A stretch of 64,000 nt of DNA from Streptosporangium becharense (GTDB lineage: Bacteria > Actinomycetota > Actinomycetes > Streptosporangiales > Streptosporangiaceae). A program made the position numbers and the translations under genes. The notes below the pieces were generated by a model. That model saw only the letters and a list, made by a program, of their open reading frames with translations, ran no database searches and was not told the DNA's origin. The DNA lies in contig NZ_JACHMP010000001.1 in the NCBI RefSeq assembly GCF_014204985.1, positions 1,364,001 to 1,428,000 of the forward strand, written 5' to 3'. Positions 34,312 to 43,409 of this stretch are shown one piece after another. Within the stretch, counting starts at the first letter, position 1, and each line of letters begins with the position of its first letter.

Positions 34312-36591
34312 ATGACGACGGCCGCCCGCCCCTCCCCCCTGACGGACTCCCTGCGGGAGTTCGACGACCACCGGCTCTCCCCCTTCACGGGGTGGACCCG
34401 CGACCACTGGGCGGCCCTCGCCGACCGGCTCCTGCTGTCGGCCCGCCGATACGCCTCCGCCTCCCACGCCCGCGTCTCCTTCCCGGGGGCGCCGGGCGGG
34501 TACGGCGCCGACGTCGACGCCCTGGAGGGTTTCGCCCGCACCTTCCTGGCCGCCGGGTTCCGGGTCGCCGGGGAGGGCGGGCACGACCCGCTGGGCCTCA
34601 TGGAGTGGTACGCCGAGGGGATCGCCGCCGGCACCGATCCCCACTCCCCGGAGCGCTGGGTGCGCCTCGACGAGCACCATCAGGCGAAGGTGGAGGCCGC
34701 CTCCATCGCGCTGGTGCTCCATCTCACCAGGCCGTGGCTGTGGGACCGCCTGACGCCGACGGTGCGGGAGCAGGTCGTCGACTACCTGAGCCCCGCCATC
34801 GGGTCGGAGTACCCGCCGATCAACTGGATCTGGTTCCAGATCGTCGTCGAGCAGTTCCTCGCGTCCGTCGGCGGCCCCTTCGACGACGGGGACATCGACG
34901 ACGGTCTCGCCCTCGCCGACGGCTTCGCCCGGGACGGCGGCTGGTACGCCGACGGTCCCGAACGCTCCTACGACCACTACGCCGGGTGGGCGCTGCACTT
35001 CTACCCGCTGCTGTGGAGCGAGATGGCCGCGGGAGACCCCCGGGCGGAGTCCAGACGCCCGGCGTACCTGCGTCACCTGGAGCAGTACCTGCACGACGCC
35101 GTACACCTCGTCGGCGCCGACGGGTCGCCGCTCGTCCAGGGGCGAAGCCTCACCTACCGGTTCGCCGCCGCCGCGCAGTTCTGGTCCGGTGCGCGCGCGG
35201 GCGTCCGGACCCCGGCTCCGGGGCTCCTGCGCCGGGCGGCGTCCGGCGTCGTACGCCATTTCGCCGAACACGGCGCACCCGACGCCGACGGGGTGCTGAC
35301 GCTCGGCTGGCACGGGCCGTGGCGGCCGATCGCGCAGTCGTACTCCGGGCCCGGCTCCCCGTACTGGGCCGCCAAGGGCTTCCTCGGCCTGGCGCTGCCC
35401 GCCGACCACCCGGTGTGGACGGCCGTCGAGGAGCCGCTGCCGGTCGAGTCGGGCGACTACGGCCTCGTCGTCCCCTCGGCGGGGTGGCTCGTCACCGGCA
35501 CCCGCCGGGACGGCGTCGTCCGGGCGACCAACCACGGCACCGACCACTCCCGTCCCGGATCGCACCTGACCGACTCCCCGCTGTACGCGCGGCTCGGGTA
35601 CTCGACGGCGACCTCCCCCGTCCTCGCAGGCGAGCACGCCGAGCACCCGCTGGACCAGTCTGTCGTGCTCCTCGACGCCCTCGGACGCCCCAGCCACCGG
35701 ACGGGCTTCGAGACGCTCGCCGCCGGGCGCCTCCCCTCCGGGACGCTGACCGGCGGGTCACGCTGGCGTGCCCACTGGGTCGACCCGGAGCGGGAGAGCC
35801 CGGACCACGGCCTCGGGCGCTCCGGACCGGTCCGTCTCGGGCCGTGGATCTGCGTGTTCTCCGTCGTGCGCGGCGCCTGGGAGGTGCGCCTCGTGCGGTT
35901 GTCGGCACCCGCCGCCGGGGAGCGCGGCGAGGGACACGGTGGAGGACACGGCGGGGGACACGATGGAGGACACGGTGGAGGACGCGAGGTGAGGCGCGGT
36001 GAGGGACACGCCGGAGACCACACCGGGGAGCAGCACACCGGGGAGCACACCGGAGAGCACGGTGAGGGCCGTGGCGGGGAGGAGTACGGGGTGCTGCGCG
36101 TCGGAGGGTGGCCCCTGCCCGCCCTCGCCGCCCACGCATCCCCCGCCCTCGCCACCGGTGCCTCCCACGTCGGTGCCCCTCACGTCACCGGCGAGGGTAC
36201 GGCGGAGAACGGCAGGCTGCGCTCACAGGTCGTCGGCGGCCCCGGGCTGGAGGCGTCCGGCGTGACGTCGGCCGGGGCGGCCTCGCCGCTGGCGCCGTGG
36301 ACGCTCGTCCCGTGGTGCGCGACGCGCGCGCAGGCGCGGCTGGACACCTGGTACGAGGCGGCGGTGTTCCTGGGCTGGGGCGACCGCCCGGACGACGGCT
36401 CCGCGGATCATCCGGACGACGGCTCCGCAGCCCGGGTAGACCGGGCAGGGCGGACCGCCACGCCGGACGGGCCCGGCGGGACACCGGCCGTCGCGTGGAC
36501 CGGCCCGTCGGCCGCGCGCGTCACCTGGCCGGACGGGACGGCCGACGAGATCGAGCTTCCCAGCCCGCCTACCCCCTCCGCGGACCGGTGA
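34312..36591 (+). CDS. DUF2264 family protein with a His/Gly-rich insertion
   Basis: 759 residues from an ATG with AGGAAG upstream. The first ~530 residues match the DUF2264 pattern (LMEWYAEGIAAGTDP, PPINWIWFQIVVEQFL, WYADGPERSYDHYAGWALHFY, GPGSPYWAAKGFLGLALP), an all-helical toroid family often near carbohydrate genes. A low-complexity insertion around residues 536-592 and Ala/Asp-rich C-terminal additions make it longer than I expect for the family. No signal peptide seen. Carbohydrate-active function is likely but not shown. Confidence 0.82.
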   Translation: MTTAARPSPLTDSLREFDDHRLSPFTGWTRDHWAALADRLLLSARRYASASHARVSFPGAPGGYGADVDALEGFARTFLAAGFRVAGEGGHDPLGLMEWYAEGIAAGTDPHSPERWVRLDEHHQAKVEAASIALVLHLTRPWLWDRLTPTVREQVVDYLSPAIGSEYPPINWIWFQIVVEQFLASVGGPFDDGDIDDGLALADGFARDGGWYADGPERSYDHYAGWALHFYPLLWSEMAAGDPRAESRRPAYLRHLEQYLHDAVHLVGADGSPLVQGRSLTYRFAAAAQFWSGARAGVRTPAPGLLRRAASGVVRHFAEHGAPDADGVLTLGWHGPWRPIAQSYSGPGSPYWAAKGFLGLALPADHPVWTAVEEPLPVESGDYGLVVPSAGWLVTGTRRDGVVRATNHGTDHSRPGSHLTDSPLYARLGYSTATSPVLAGEHAEHPLDQSVVLLDALGRPSHRTGFETLAAGRLPSGTLTGGSRWRAHWVDPERESPDHGLGRSGPVRLGPWICVFSVVRGAWEVRLVRLSAPAAGERGEGHGGGHGGGHDGGHGGGREVRRGEGHAGDHTGEQHTGEHTGEHGEGRGGEEYGVLRVGGWPLPALAAHASPALATGASHVGAPHVTGEGTAENGRLRSQVVGGPGLEASGVTSAGAASPLAPWTLVPWCATRAQARLDTWYEAAVFLGWGDRPDDGSADHPDDGSAARVDRAGRTATPDGPGGTPAVAWTGPSAARVTWPDGTADEIELPSPPTPSADR
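35917..36087 (+). repeat. His/Gly/Glu-rich low-complexity coding repeat
   Basis: Short units GGACAC-GGTGGA and CACACCGGGGAG repeat within the DUF2264 gene, encoding nine histidines in GHGGGHGGGH and HTGEHTGEHGEG style. It looks like replication slippage of a 12- to 15-bp unit. Confidence 0.8.
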
Positions 36592-36774
36592 CCCTGCCCG
36601 GCCACCGCCTTTCCTCGGACCGGTGACCTTCCAAGGACCGACGACCTCACGCGGGCCGGCCCCTTCCCCGGACCCATGACCTTCCGCGGGCCGACGCCCT
36701 CCCGGGCCGGTGACAACCTCCCATGGGCCGCCCCCTTCCCGGGACCGAACTCCCCGCGACCCGGCGGGCCCCGT

Positions 36775-37929
36775 TCACCCGGCTCCCAGGTCGTGGCGGA
36801 TGGCGATGACCGCCGCGCCGCGGGCCCATTCGGTGAAGGCGAACGGCTGCACCCGGATCGCCACCGGCTCGGAGGTCCAGTGGGTGTGCGCGGCCAGGGA
36901 CTCGGCGAAGGCGGAGGCGCACACGTCGTACATGTGCACCGTCTCACCGGACAGGACGACGACCTCGGGGCCGATCAGGTTGGCGACGGTGGCGACCACA
37001 CGGCCCAGGGCCGCGCCCGCCTCGTCGAAGATCCGGCGGGCGGCGGGGTCGCCCGCACCGGCGAGACGCAGGCAGTCGTCGAAGCTCAGCTCCGGACGGT
37101 CGAGCGCGGCCCGCACGGAGCGGCGCACGGACGGCGCGGCGACGTACGCGCGAGCGCAGCCACGGTGACCGAGCTCGCACAGCGGGCCGCGGTCGTCGAT
37201 CGGCAGGTGGCCGATCAGTCCGCTCACCCCGTCCTTCCCCGACACCAGCCGGTCGTGCACGACCAGACCGCAACCGAGCCCCTCACCCACGGTGACCAGG
37301 GCGAAGGTCCGGCGTCCCACCGCCGCGCCGAACCAGTGCTCGGCCGCGGTCAGCGCCCGCACATCGTTCTCCAGCACGGTGGGCACGCCCACGGCCCGCT
37401 CCACCAGGTCGGCGAGCGGCACGTCGCGCCAGCCGAGGAAGGGCGAGCGGCGCACGACCCGGTCGTCACGTGCCGCCGTACCGGCCAGGCCGACCCCGAC
37501 GGCGGCGGGCGCGCCGGACCCGGACAGCAGCTCCACGGCCTGTCCGACCCGGTCGGCCACCTGGGAGACCTCGTGCCCCAGCAGGCTGAGCCCGACCTGC
37601 TCGCGCACGGTCGCGCCGAGATCGGTACGGACCGCGAACAGCTCGTCGGCGGTGATCTTGACGCCCACGTAGGAACGCCTGGAGTGATCCACTCGCAACG
37701 GGAAGGACGGCCGTCCCGGCGCCGCGCCGCCACCGCCCTGCGGCTCCTCGCACAGCAGGCCCGCGTCCAGCAGCGGGCGGGTCAGCTTGGTCAGCACGGA
37801 GGGCGACAGGTCGAGCCGCCGGGCCACCTCCGCGCGCGACAGCGGCCCGTGCACGAGCAGTTCGGCGAAGACCGCCCGCGCGGTCGGCGAGAGATCGGAG
37901 AACTCGGAGAACTCGGAGAACACTGTCAC
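36775..37929 (-). CDS. ROK-family transcriptional regulator
   Basis: 384 residues. MarR-like winged HTH at the N-terminus (LSRAEVARRLDLSPSVLTKL) and a ROK sugar-kinase-like domain (VGVGLAGTA, VLENDVRA, VGEGLGCGLVV). The zinc motif is altered to CELGHRGCAR, lacking the middle Cys of the usual CxCGxxGC. GTG at 37929 or 37923; no clear ribosome site, so possibly leaderless. Divergent from the alpha-galactosidase gene, which it probably represses. Confidence 0.9.
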   Translation of the reverse strand: MTVFSEFSEFSDLSPTARAVFAELLVHGPLSRAEVARRLDLSPSVLTKLTRPLLDAGLLCEEPQGGGGAAPGRPSFPLRVDHSRRSYVGVKITADELFAVRTDLGATVREQVGLSLLGHEVSQVADRVGQAVELLSGSGAPAAVGVGLAGTAARDDRVVRRSPFLGWRDVPLADLVERAVGVPTVLENDVRALTAAEHWFGAAVGRRTFALVTVGEGLGCGLVVHDRLVSGKDGVSGLIGHLPIDDRGPLCELGHRGCARAYVAAPSVRRSVRAALDRPELSFDDCLRLAGAGDPAARRIFDEAGAALGRVVATVANLIGPEVVVLSGETVHMYDVCASAFAESLAAHTHWTSEPVAIRVQPFAFTEWARGAAVIAIRHDLGAG

Positions 37930-37941
37930 GATACAGATTCA

Positions 37942-37954
37942 TTCACGGCGTGAA
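37942..37954. promoter_or_regulatory. Palindromic operator between ROK and alpha-galactosidase genes
   Basis: TTCACGGCGTGAA is a perfect 13-bp palindrome with a wider GATTCA...TGAATC frame. A partial copy (CCGTGAATATATT) follows near 38010. Likely ROK-protein site controlling both genes. Confidence 0.55.
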
Positions 37955-38039
37955 TCAACTCCGCCCTTGGCAAGTCTATGTCTCTCTGGTTTCCTCAGGG
38001 TTGGTTAAATCCGTGAATATATTATGACCGGAGCAGCGC

Positions 38040-40187
38040 ATGTCCATCATCCCGGTGGCAGAGCACACCTGGGCGGCCGTCACCCCGGCCTCCACCTACC
38101 TGTTCGGTGTGGAGACCGATGGGGACGACCTCCGCGTCGTCCAGTGGTACTGGGGGCCGAGACTGCCGGAGGCGGCACTGGCCGAGGCCGCGCTCCTCGT
38201 GCCGCCACGGCAGGGGTCGAGCTTCCTCGACCCGCGTGACATCGACGAGCTCCTGCCGGTGGACGGCGGACGGCGCTGGGGGGTGCCGTCCCTGCAGGCC
38301 ACCTACGAGGGCGGAGTGCGCTCGGTCGAGCTCGCCTTCTCCGAGGCCGTGCCCGGCCCCGACGAGATCGAACTGGTCCTGCGCGACGAGGCCCACGGCC
38401 TGCGGGTCGGCCTGCACGTGCGCTGCGCCGGTGACACCGACGTCATCGAACGGTGGGTCACCGTGGCGAACGAGGGCACGGCCCCCGTCCGGTTCGGCCG
38501 GCTCGACTCCGGCAGCTGGGTCATCCCCGAGCAGCCCGCCTACCGCTGCACCGGGGTGTTCGGGGCATGGGCCCGGGAGACGCAGCTCCAGCGGGCCGAA
38601 CTGCCGGTCGGGGAGACGACGTTCACCAGCAGGACCGGCGCCACCAGCCACCGCGCCAACCCGTGGATCATGATCGACGCGGGTGACGCCACCGAGGAGA
38701 GCGGCGAGGTGTGGACCGTGGCGCTCGCCTGGAGCGGCTCCTGGCGGCTCACCGCGCAGCGCCGCCCCGAGGGTGACGTGGCCGTCACCTCCGGCTTCGG
38801 CCACGACGGGCCGTCCTGGCACCTTGCACCGGGTGAGCACCTGCGCACCCCGTCCGCGCTCGGCCTCTACAGCGACGGCGGGTACGGCGCCGCCAGCCGC
38901 GCCTGGCACCACCACGCCCGCCGCCACGTCCAGCCGGCGGCGGGCGAGGAGCGGCCGGTCCTCTACAACTCCTGGGAGGCCACCGGCTTCGACCTCTCCG
39001 AGGCGGGCCAGCTCGAACTGGCCGCGAAGGCCGCCGCGCTCGGCGTCGAGCTGTTCGTGGTGGACGACGGCTGGTTCGGCTCCCGCGACTGCGACTCGCG
39101 CGGCCTGGGCGACTGGTGGCCCGACCCGGAGCGGTTCCCCGACGGGCTGACCCGCCTCTTCGACGAGGTCCGCGGGCTCGGCATGGCCGCGGGACTCTGG
39201 GTCGAACCGGAGATGGTCAACCCCGACAGCGACCTGTACCGCAGCCGCCCCGACTGGGTGCTGCACCATCCGGGGCGGCGCCGCGACACCATGCGCAACC
39301 AGCTCGTGCTCAACTTCGCCCGCCCCGATGTGCGCGAGTGGGCGACGGACTGGCTCGACGGGCTGGTCCGCGCGTACGACCTGGCCTACCTGAAGTGGGA
39401 CATGAACCGGAGCTTCAGCCAGGCCGGCTGGCCGGACGCCGGGGACCGGGCGGACATGCTGTGGATCGAGCACACCCACGGCGTTTACACCGTCATGGAC
39501 GAGCTGCGCCGGCGCCACCCCGCCCTGCGCATCGAGTCGTGCTCGGGCGGCGGCGGCCGGGTGGACCTGGGCGTCATGCGCCGCACCGACCAGGTGTGGA
39601 CCTCCGACAACACCGACGCCCGCGACCGGCAGGCCATCCAGCACGGCTTCACGTACCTGTACCCGGCGGGGGTGATGTCGGCCTGGGTGACCGACAGCCC
39701 CAACCCGCACACCCGCAGGCGGGTGCCGCTGCGCTACCGCTTCCACGTCGCGATGGCGGGCGTCCTCGGCATCGGCGGGAACCTGGCCACGTGGAGCGCG
39801 GAGGAGCTCGCCGAGGCCCGTGACCTCGTCGCGGCCTACAAGGCGGTCCGCCCCGTCGTGCAACACGGCCGCCTGCACCGCCTGGGGGGCACGCCCGGCC
39901 TGACCGCCTCCGCCGTGCAGTACGTCCTGGACGACCGGGTCGTGGTGCTCGCCTACAACCCGTTCGGCCTCGACCGGGAGACTCCGAGGCGGCTGCGCCT
40001 GGCCGGGCTCGACCCCGAGGCCCGCTACGAGGTCGTGACGAGCGAGGCCGGGGCGACCGCACCCGTCGGTTCCCGCTGGCACGGCCGCACGCTGATGTCC
40101 CTCGGCCTCGTCCTGTCCACCAGGCTCCCGGACGGCCCGGACTACCGCAGTGAGCTGCTGGAGCTGCGCCGGGTGGAGACGTCCTGA
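38040..40187 (+). CDS. Alpha-galactosidase, GH36
   Basis: 715 residues, usual GH36 length, with N-terminal beta-sandwich and TIM barrel. Catalytic nucleophile Asp454 in YLKWDMNR and acid/base Asp523 in TSDNTDARDR; also DDGWFG and WVEPEMVNP. ATG at 38040 with GGAG six bases upstream. No signal peptide, so cytoplasmic hydrolysis of imported alpha-galactosides such as melibiose or raffinose is likely. Followed by a strong terminator, so monocistronic. Confidence 0.95.
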   Translation: MSIIPVAEHTWAAVTPASTYLFGVETDGDDLRVVQWYWGPRLPEAALAEAALLVPPRQGSSFLDPRDIDELLPVDGGRRWGVPSLQATYEGGVRSVELAFSEAVPGPDEIELVLRDEAHGLRVGLHVRCAGDTDVIERWVTVANEGTAPVRFGRLDSGSWVIPEQPAYRCTGVFGAWARETQLQRAELPVGETTFTSRTGATSHRANPWIMIDAGDATEESGEVWTVALAWSGSWRLTAQRRPEGDVAVTSGFGHDGPSWHLAPGEHLRTPSALGLYSDGGYGAASRAWHHHARRHVQPAAGEERPVLYNSWEATGFDLSEAGQLELAAKAAALGVELFVVDDGWFGSRDCDSRGLGDWWPDPERFPDGLTRLFDEVRGLGMAAGLWVEPEMVNPDSDLYRSRPDWVLHHPGRRRDTMRNQLVLNFARPDVREWATDWLDGLVRAYDLAYLKWDMNRSFSQAGWPDAGDRADMLWIEHTHGVYTVMDELRRRHPALRIESCSGGGGRVDLGVMRRTDQVWTSDNTDARDRQAIQHGFTYLYPAGVMSAWVTDSPNPHTRRRVPLRYRFHVAMAGVLGIGGNLATWSAEELAEARDLVAAYKAVRPVVQHGRLHRLGGTPGLTASAVQYVLDDRVVVLAYNPFGLDRETPRRLRLAGLDPEARYEVVTSEAGATAPVGSRWHGRTLMSLGLVLSTRLPDGPDYRSELLELRRVETS

Positions 40188-40207
40188 CCGGTCACCGCCC
40201 ACCGCCC

Positions 40208-40239
40208 CCGCGGTCCGGGGCCTCAGCCCCGGACCGCGG
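40208..40239 (+). terminator. Terminator after the alpha-galactosidase gene
   Basis: 13-bp perfect stem CCGCGGTCCGGGG / CCCCGGACCGCGG with loop CCTCAG. Confidence 0.7.
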
Positions 40240-40387
40240 GGACGAGACCCCGGACCGCGAGGACGAGGACGAGGCGGGACGTCACGGCGGCCACGATGAC
40301 CGGCCTGCCGCGCGGAACCCGGCCGGAGACCGCAACGCCCGCGAGGCAGCCGTTGCCGGCGTCCTTCGCCACTCGGACAATGTGCTC

Positions 40388-41113
40388 ATGATCAGAGAGC
40401 GACAGATTCTCGCGTGCTCCGGAGTGTTGTATCCCCCGGAAGGGTTTCCCCCGGGCGTCCAGATATGGCAGGCGATGCGGCTGGCCGACGTGCGCAGGCC
40501 GCGGATGTGCTTCATCGCCACGGCGGTCGGCGACTCCAGGGAGCACATCGACCACTGGTACGCGCGGGCCGGGTCGTTCGGAGACGCCGACCTGTCCCAC
40601 CTCCAGTTGTTCACCCAGCCGAACGTCACCGACGTCCGGGCCCACCTTCTGGCCCAGGACGTGATCTTCGTGTCGGGAGGCAGTGTGGTGAACCTGCTGG
40701 CGGTCTGGCGCGCGCACCGGCTCGACGCGATCCTGCGGGAGTGCTGGGAGGCGGGCGTGGTGCTGGCCGGCCAGAGCGCGGGCAGCCTGTGCTGGCACCT
40801 GGCCGGGGTGACCGACTCCTACGGCGACGGCCTCGACGCCGTCGGCGACGGCCTGGGTTTCCTGCCGTTCAGCAACGGCGTCCACGACGACCTGGGCGAC
40901 CAGCCCCGGCGGTCGCGCTTCCGCCGGCTCGTCGGCGAAGGGGTCCTCCCGTCGGGATACGCCACCGAGGACGGTGTCGCCCTCCACTACGTGGGCACCG
41001 GCCTCCACGAAGCCCTCGGTGTCCTTCCTGACCGGAACGCGTGGTTCGTCGAGGCCGACGGGGCGGGCAAGCACCGGGAGACGGCTGTTCCCGCCCGATA
41101 CTGGCTTCCCTGA
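40388..41113 (+). CDS. Peptidase E-like (family S51) protein
   Basis: 241 residues. Nucleophile serine in LAGQSAGSLCW, preceded by FVSGGSVVNLL, and FSNGVHDDLGDQPRRSRF downstream, as in S51 dipeptidases and cyanophycinases. ATG at 40388; a GTG six bases upstream is equally possible and neither has a clear ribosome site. Probably a cytoplasmic aspartyl dipeptidase-like enzyme. Confidence 0.85.
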   Translation: MIRERQILACSGVLYPPEGFPPGVQIWQAMRLADVRRPRMCFIATAVGDSREHIDHWYARAGSFGDADLSHLQLFTQPNVTDVRAHLLAQDVIFVSGGSVVNLLAVWRAHRLDAILRECWEAGVVLAGQSAGSLCWHLAGVTDSYGDGLDAVGDGLGFLPFSNGVHDDLGDQPRRSRFRRLVGEGVLPSGYATEDGVALHYVGTGLHEALGVLPDRNAWFVEADGAGKHRETAVPARYWLP

Positions 41114-41147
41114 CTTCCCTGAGCCGGGAGGGCACCCGCCGGGCCGG

Positions 41148-41570
41148 TCAGTTCGTGAAGACGGCGTCCAGATAGACCCAGGCACCCTCATGCCGGGTGA
41201 ACCGGCTTCGCTCGTGCAGCTCGCCGGGTTGCCCGCCATGGGCGTAACGGGCGCGGAAGGTGACGGTGCCGTCGGTGTGGAACGGGCTCCCGCCGGAAAC
41301 GTCCTCGATCTCCAGCCCGGTCCACCGCATGCCCCGCTCGAACCCGACACGGGCCGGCCGGGTGGTGGGATGCCAGGTTCGCAGCAGGTACGCCTCGTCC
41401 TCGACCGCGAACGCGGCGAAGCGCGAACGCATGAGCGCCTCCGCCGTCGGCGCCGCCTGCCCGGCGTGGAACCGGCCGCAGCACTCGCCGTAGGCGGCGG
41501 GCAGGCCGCAGGGACAGGGCCGCGCGCCGGCGCGCGGCGACGTACGACGGGAGCGGGAGGCGGCGTTCAC
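41148..41570 (-). CDS. YchJ-like SEC-C motif protein
   Basis: 140 residues from a GTG start. Cysteine motif CPCGLPAAYGECCGRFH binds zinc in this family, followed by the NTF2-like YchJ core (AEALMRSRFAAFAVEDEAYLLRTWH, GWSxx-type tail as YLDAVF). Function of the family is not settled. It converges with the peptidase E gene at a 34-bp gap. Confidence 0.85.
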   Translation of the reverse strand: MNAASRSRRTSPRAGARPCPCGLPAAYGECCGRFHAGQAAPTAEALMRSRFAAFAVEDEAYLLRTWHPTTRPARVGFERGMRWTGLEIEDVSGGSPFHTDGTVTFRARYAHGGQPGELHERSRFTRHEGAWVYLDAVFTN

Positions 41571-41812
41571 CCTGCGAGGGTACCCGGCTCCCGTCCCGGA
41601 CGGGCCCCGGCCCGCCGGCGGTCCCGAAGCGGTGCGGGGAGGTGGCCGGCGTGTTCCCGCAGCCGCGCCGCGTCGGGTTCCCGTACCGTCACCTCGTGTC
41701 CTCCCGGGAACGCACCCGACGGCTACCCTGCCGGGAACGCCCGCGACGGCGCCCGCTCCGGCGGCGGACGCCGCTCTCCCGCCGATGACCCCGACTCCCG
41801 AAGGAAGGCGAC

Positions 41813-42175
41813 ATGGAGATCTGGATCAACCCCGACTGCTCCAAATGCCGCTCCGCGCTGTCCGTCCTGGACGCCGAGAAGGCCGAGTACACCGTCCGCC
41901 GCTACCTGGACGACCCGCCCGACGAACGGGAACTGCGCGAGGTGCTGGCCAGGCTCGGTCTCGAACCGTGGGACATCACCCGGACGGGCGAGAGCGTGGC
42001 CGCCGAGCTCGGCCTGGCCGACTGGCCCCGCACCCCGGAGAGCCGCGACCGCTGGATCCAGGCGCTGGCCGCCCACCCGGTCCTCATCCAGCGCCCCATC
42101 ATCACCGCCGACGACGGAACGGCCGCCGTCGCCCGGAGCGAGGAGGCCGTCCGCTCGCTCCTTCCCCGCCGGTAG
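41813..42175 (+). CDS. ArsC/Spx-family thioredoxin-fold reductase
   Basis: 120 residues. Redox motif CSKCR at Cys9-Cys12, then the family's LIQRPII near the C-terminus. Matches arsenate reductase (glutaredoxin type) or YffB-like proteins. ATG at 41813 follows GAAGGAAGG. No ars genes nearby, so arsenate reduction is not certain. Confidence 0.85.
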   Translation: MEIWINPDCSKCRSALSVLDAEKAEYTVRRYLDDPPDERELREVLARLGLEPWDITRTGESVAAELGLADWPRTPESRDRWIQALAAHPVLIQRPIITADDGTAAVARSEEAVRSLLPRR

Positions 42176-42220
42176 GCACCGAAGCCGACCGGCCGCCTGT
42201 CCCCCTGTTCACGGGGCGGA

Positions 42221-42253
42221 CGCCGGGCACGGAATCCGGTTCCGTGCCCGGCG
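42221..42253. terminator. Convergent terminator
   Basis: 14-bp perfect stem CGCCGGGCACGGAA / TTCCGTGCCCGGCG with a 5-base loop between the ArsC-like gene and the small gene at 42423. Confidence 0.7.
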
Positions 42254-42422
42254 CTCCTCGCCCTGGTGCTTCCGCGGGAAGTCCTGGGGCTCCCGCGGGA
42301 AGGCTGTCGGCGACTCCCGATCCGACGATCCCCGCCGCCGTGCCTTCCGCCCGGTTCAGGGTCACGGCCTGCCTCCGCCAAGGGATCGGCCTCCCCGTCC
42401 TCCCGCGTTCGTACCGGCCGAC

Positions 42423-42818
42423 CTAAGGGGTGTCGATACCGATCCAGTTGACGTACCACCCTTGGCTCTGCGCGTCGGCGGGCTCCAGGTGGCCGCCGTC
42501 GCTGCGCCGGATGTACAGGGTGAATCCGGTCGGGCTGGAGTTGTAGATGGCGTTGGTGCCCGACAGCAGCCAGTGATGGGCGAGACCTCCGATGGAGGTC
42601 GTGTAGATCGGGGCGCCGTTGAAGCCCGCCGAGCTGGTGTCCACCTGGATGCAGATGCCCGTGCCGTAGTAGTTCTCCCAGCCCTCTCCGGGCGACGTGT
42701 GCCCGGAGGCGATCCGCTGCGTCACGTGGACCGCCGACGGCGTCGGCGGCAGTGTGGACTGCGGTTGTGACTGCGGCCCGTCCATGGTCTCGTCGGCCGG
42801 TCTTTCCTGGATGGACAT
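42423..42818 (-). CDS. Small beta-rich protein of unknown function
   Basis: 131 residues, ATG at 42818 with AAGGAG six bases upstream. A Pro/Gln-rich 40-residue N-terminus is followed by a compact domain with many Trp/Tyr/Ser (PIYTTSIGGLAHHWLLSG, FTLYIRRSDGG, GWYVNWIGIDTP). The pattern resembles H-type-lectin-like beta sandwiches, but I cannot confirm that. No signal peptide is visible. Confidence 0.6.
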   Translation of the reverse strand: MSIQERPADETMDGPQSQPQSTLPPTPSAVHVTQRIASGHTSPGEGWENYYGTGICIQVDTSSAGFNGAPIYTTSIGGLAHHWLLSGTNAIYNSSPTGFTLYIRRSDGGHLEPADAQSQGWYVNWIGIDTP

Positions 42819-43149
42819 GAGTTCTCCTTCGGTCACGCCCTCCATGGTCATGACCTCGGGATGGGCACTACCGCACGGGTGCGACGGCGCTCGCCATGGT
42901 GTCAGAGGACGACTGCGATTCAGCACCGATCGTAATCAGGCAGTCACAAAATGTCAGGTAACGCCACGTACGCCTGCCGCGTCGCACGATGCGGTCGGCG
43001 CTGCCGAGCGGCTACCGGCCTCGTATTCGGCAAGGATCTTACCGAGGACGCGCCGTGCCCCCGCGGCCTCCTCGTCGGTCCTGTCCACGGTATGAGCACA
43101 GATGACGAGGGCCTTCCACAGGGCCCGGCCGCGCCTGCGGTTACGAACA
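42819..43149. other. 331-bp stretch without a supported gene
   Basis: Frames running through here end in translated tRNA sequence and are not genes. Contains the promoter of the small gene at 42818; nothing else seen. Confidence 0.6.
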
Positions 43150-43204
43150 GGGTGACAGTCACCCGGAATGCAGAAAGGGTGTCTCCCTTGCGGGTGACAC
43201 CCTT
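43150..43204 (-). terminator. Hairpins downstream of tRNA-Pro
   Basis: A 9-bp stem AAGGGTGTC / GACACCCTT (43175-43204) lies 17 bp after the tRNA 3' end. A second perfect palindrome GGGTGACAGTCACCC (43150-43164) lies just beyond. Probably the tRNA terminator. Confidence 0.55.
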
Positions 43205-43221
43205 GCCGACCAGCCGAAGCG

Positions 43222-43298
<77 letters not shown>

Positions 43299-43409
43299 GT
43301 TGTCCGGCTCCCTCTCGGGCGGACGTCATAACCTTAGCGCAGATCGGACGGGCATGTGCACGCCATGGTGCCCGGCAGGGCATGTGATCACGAGAAGGGC
43401 GAGGCGCGA

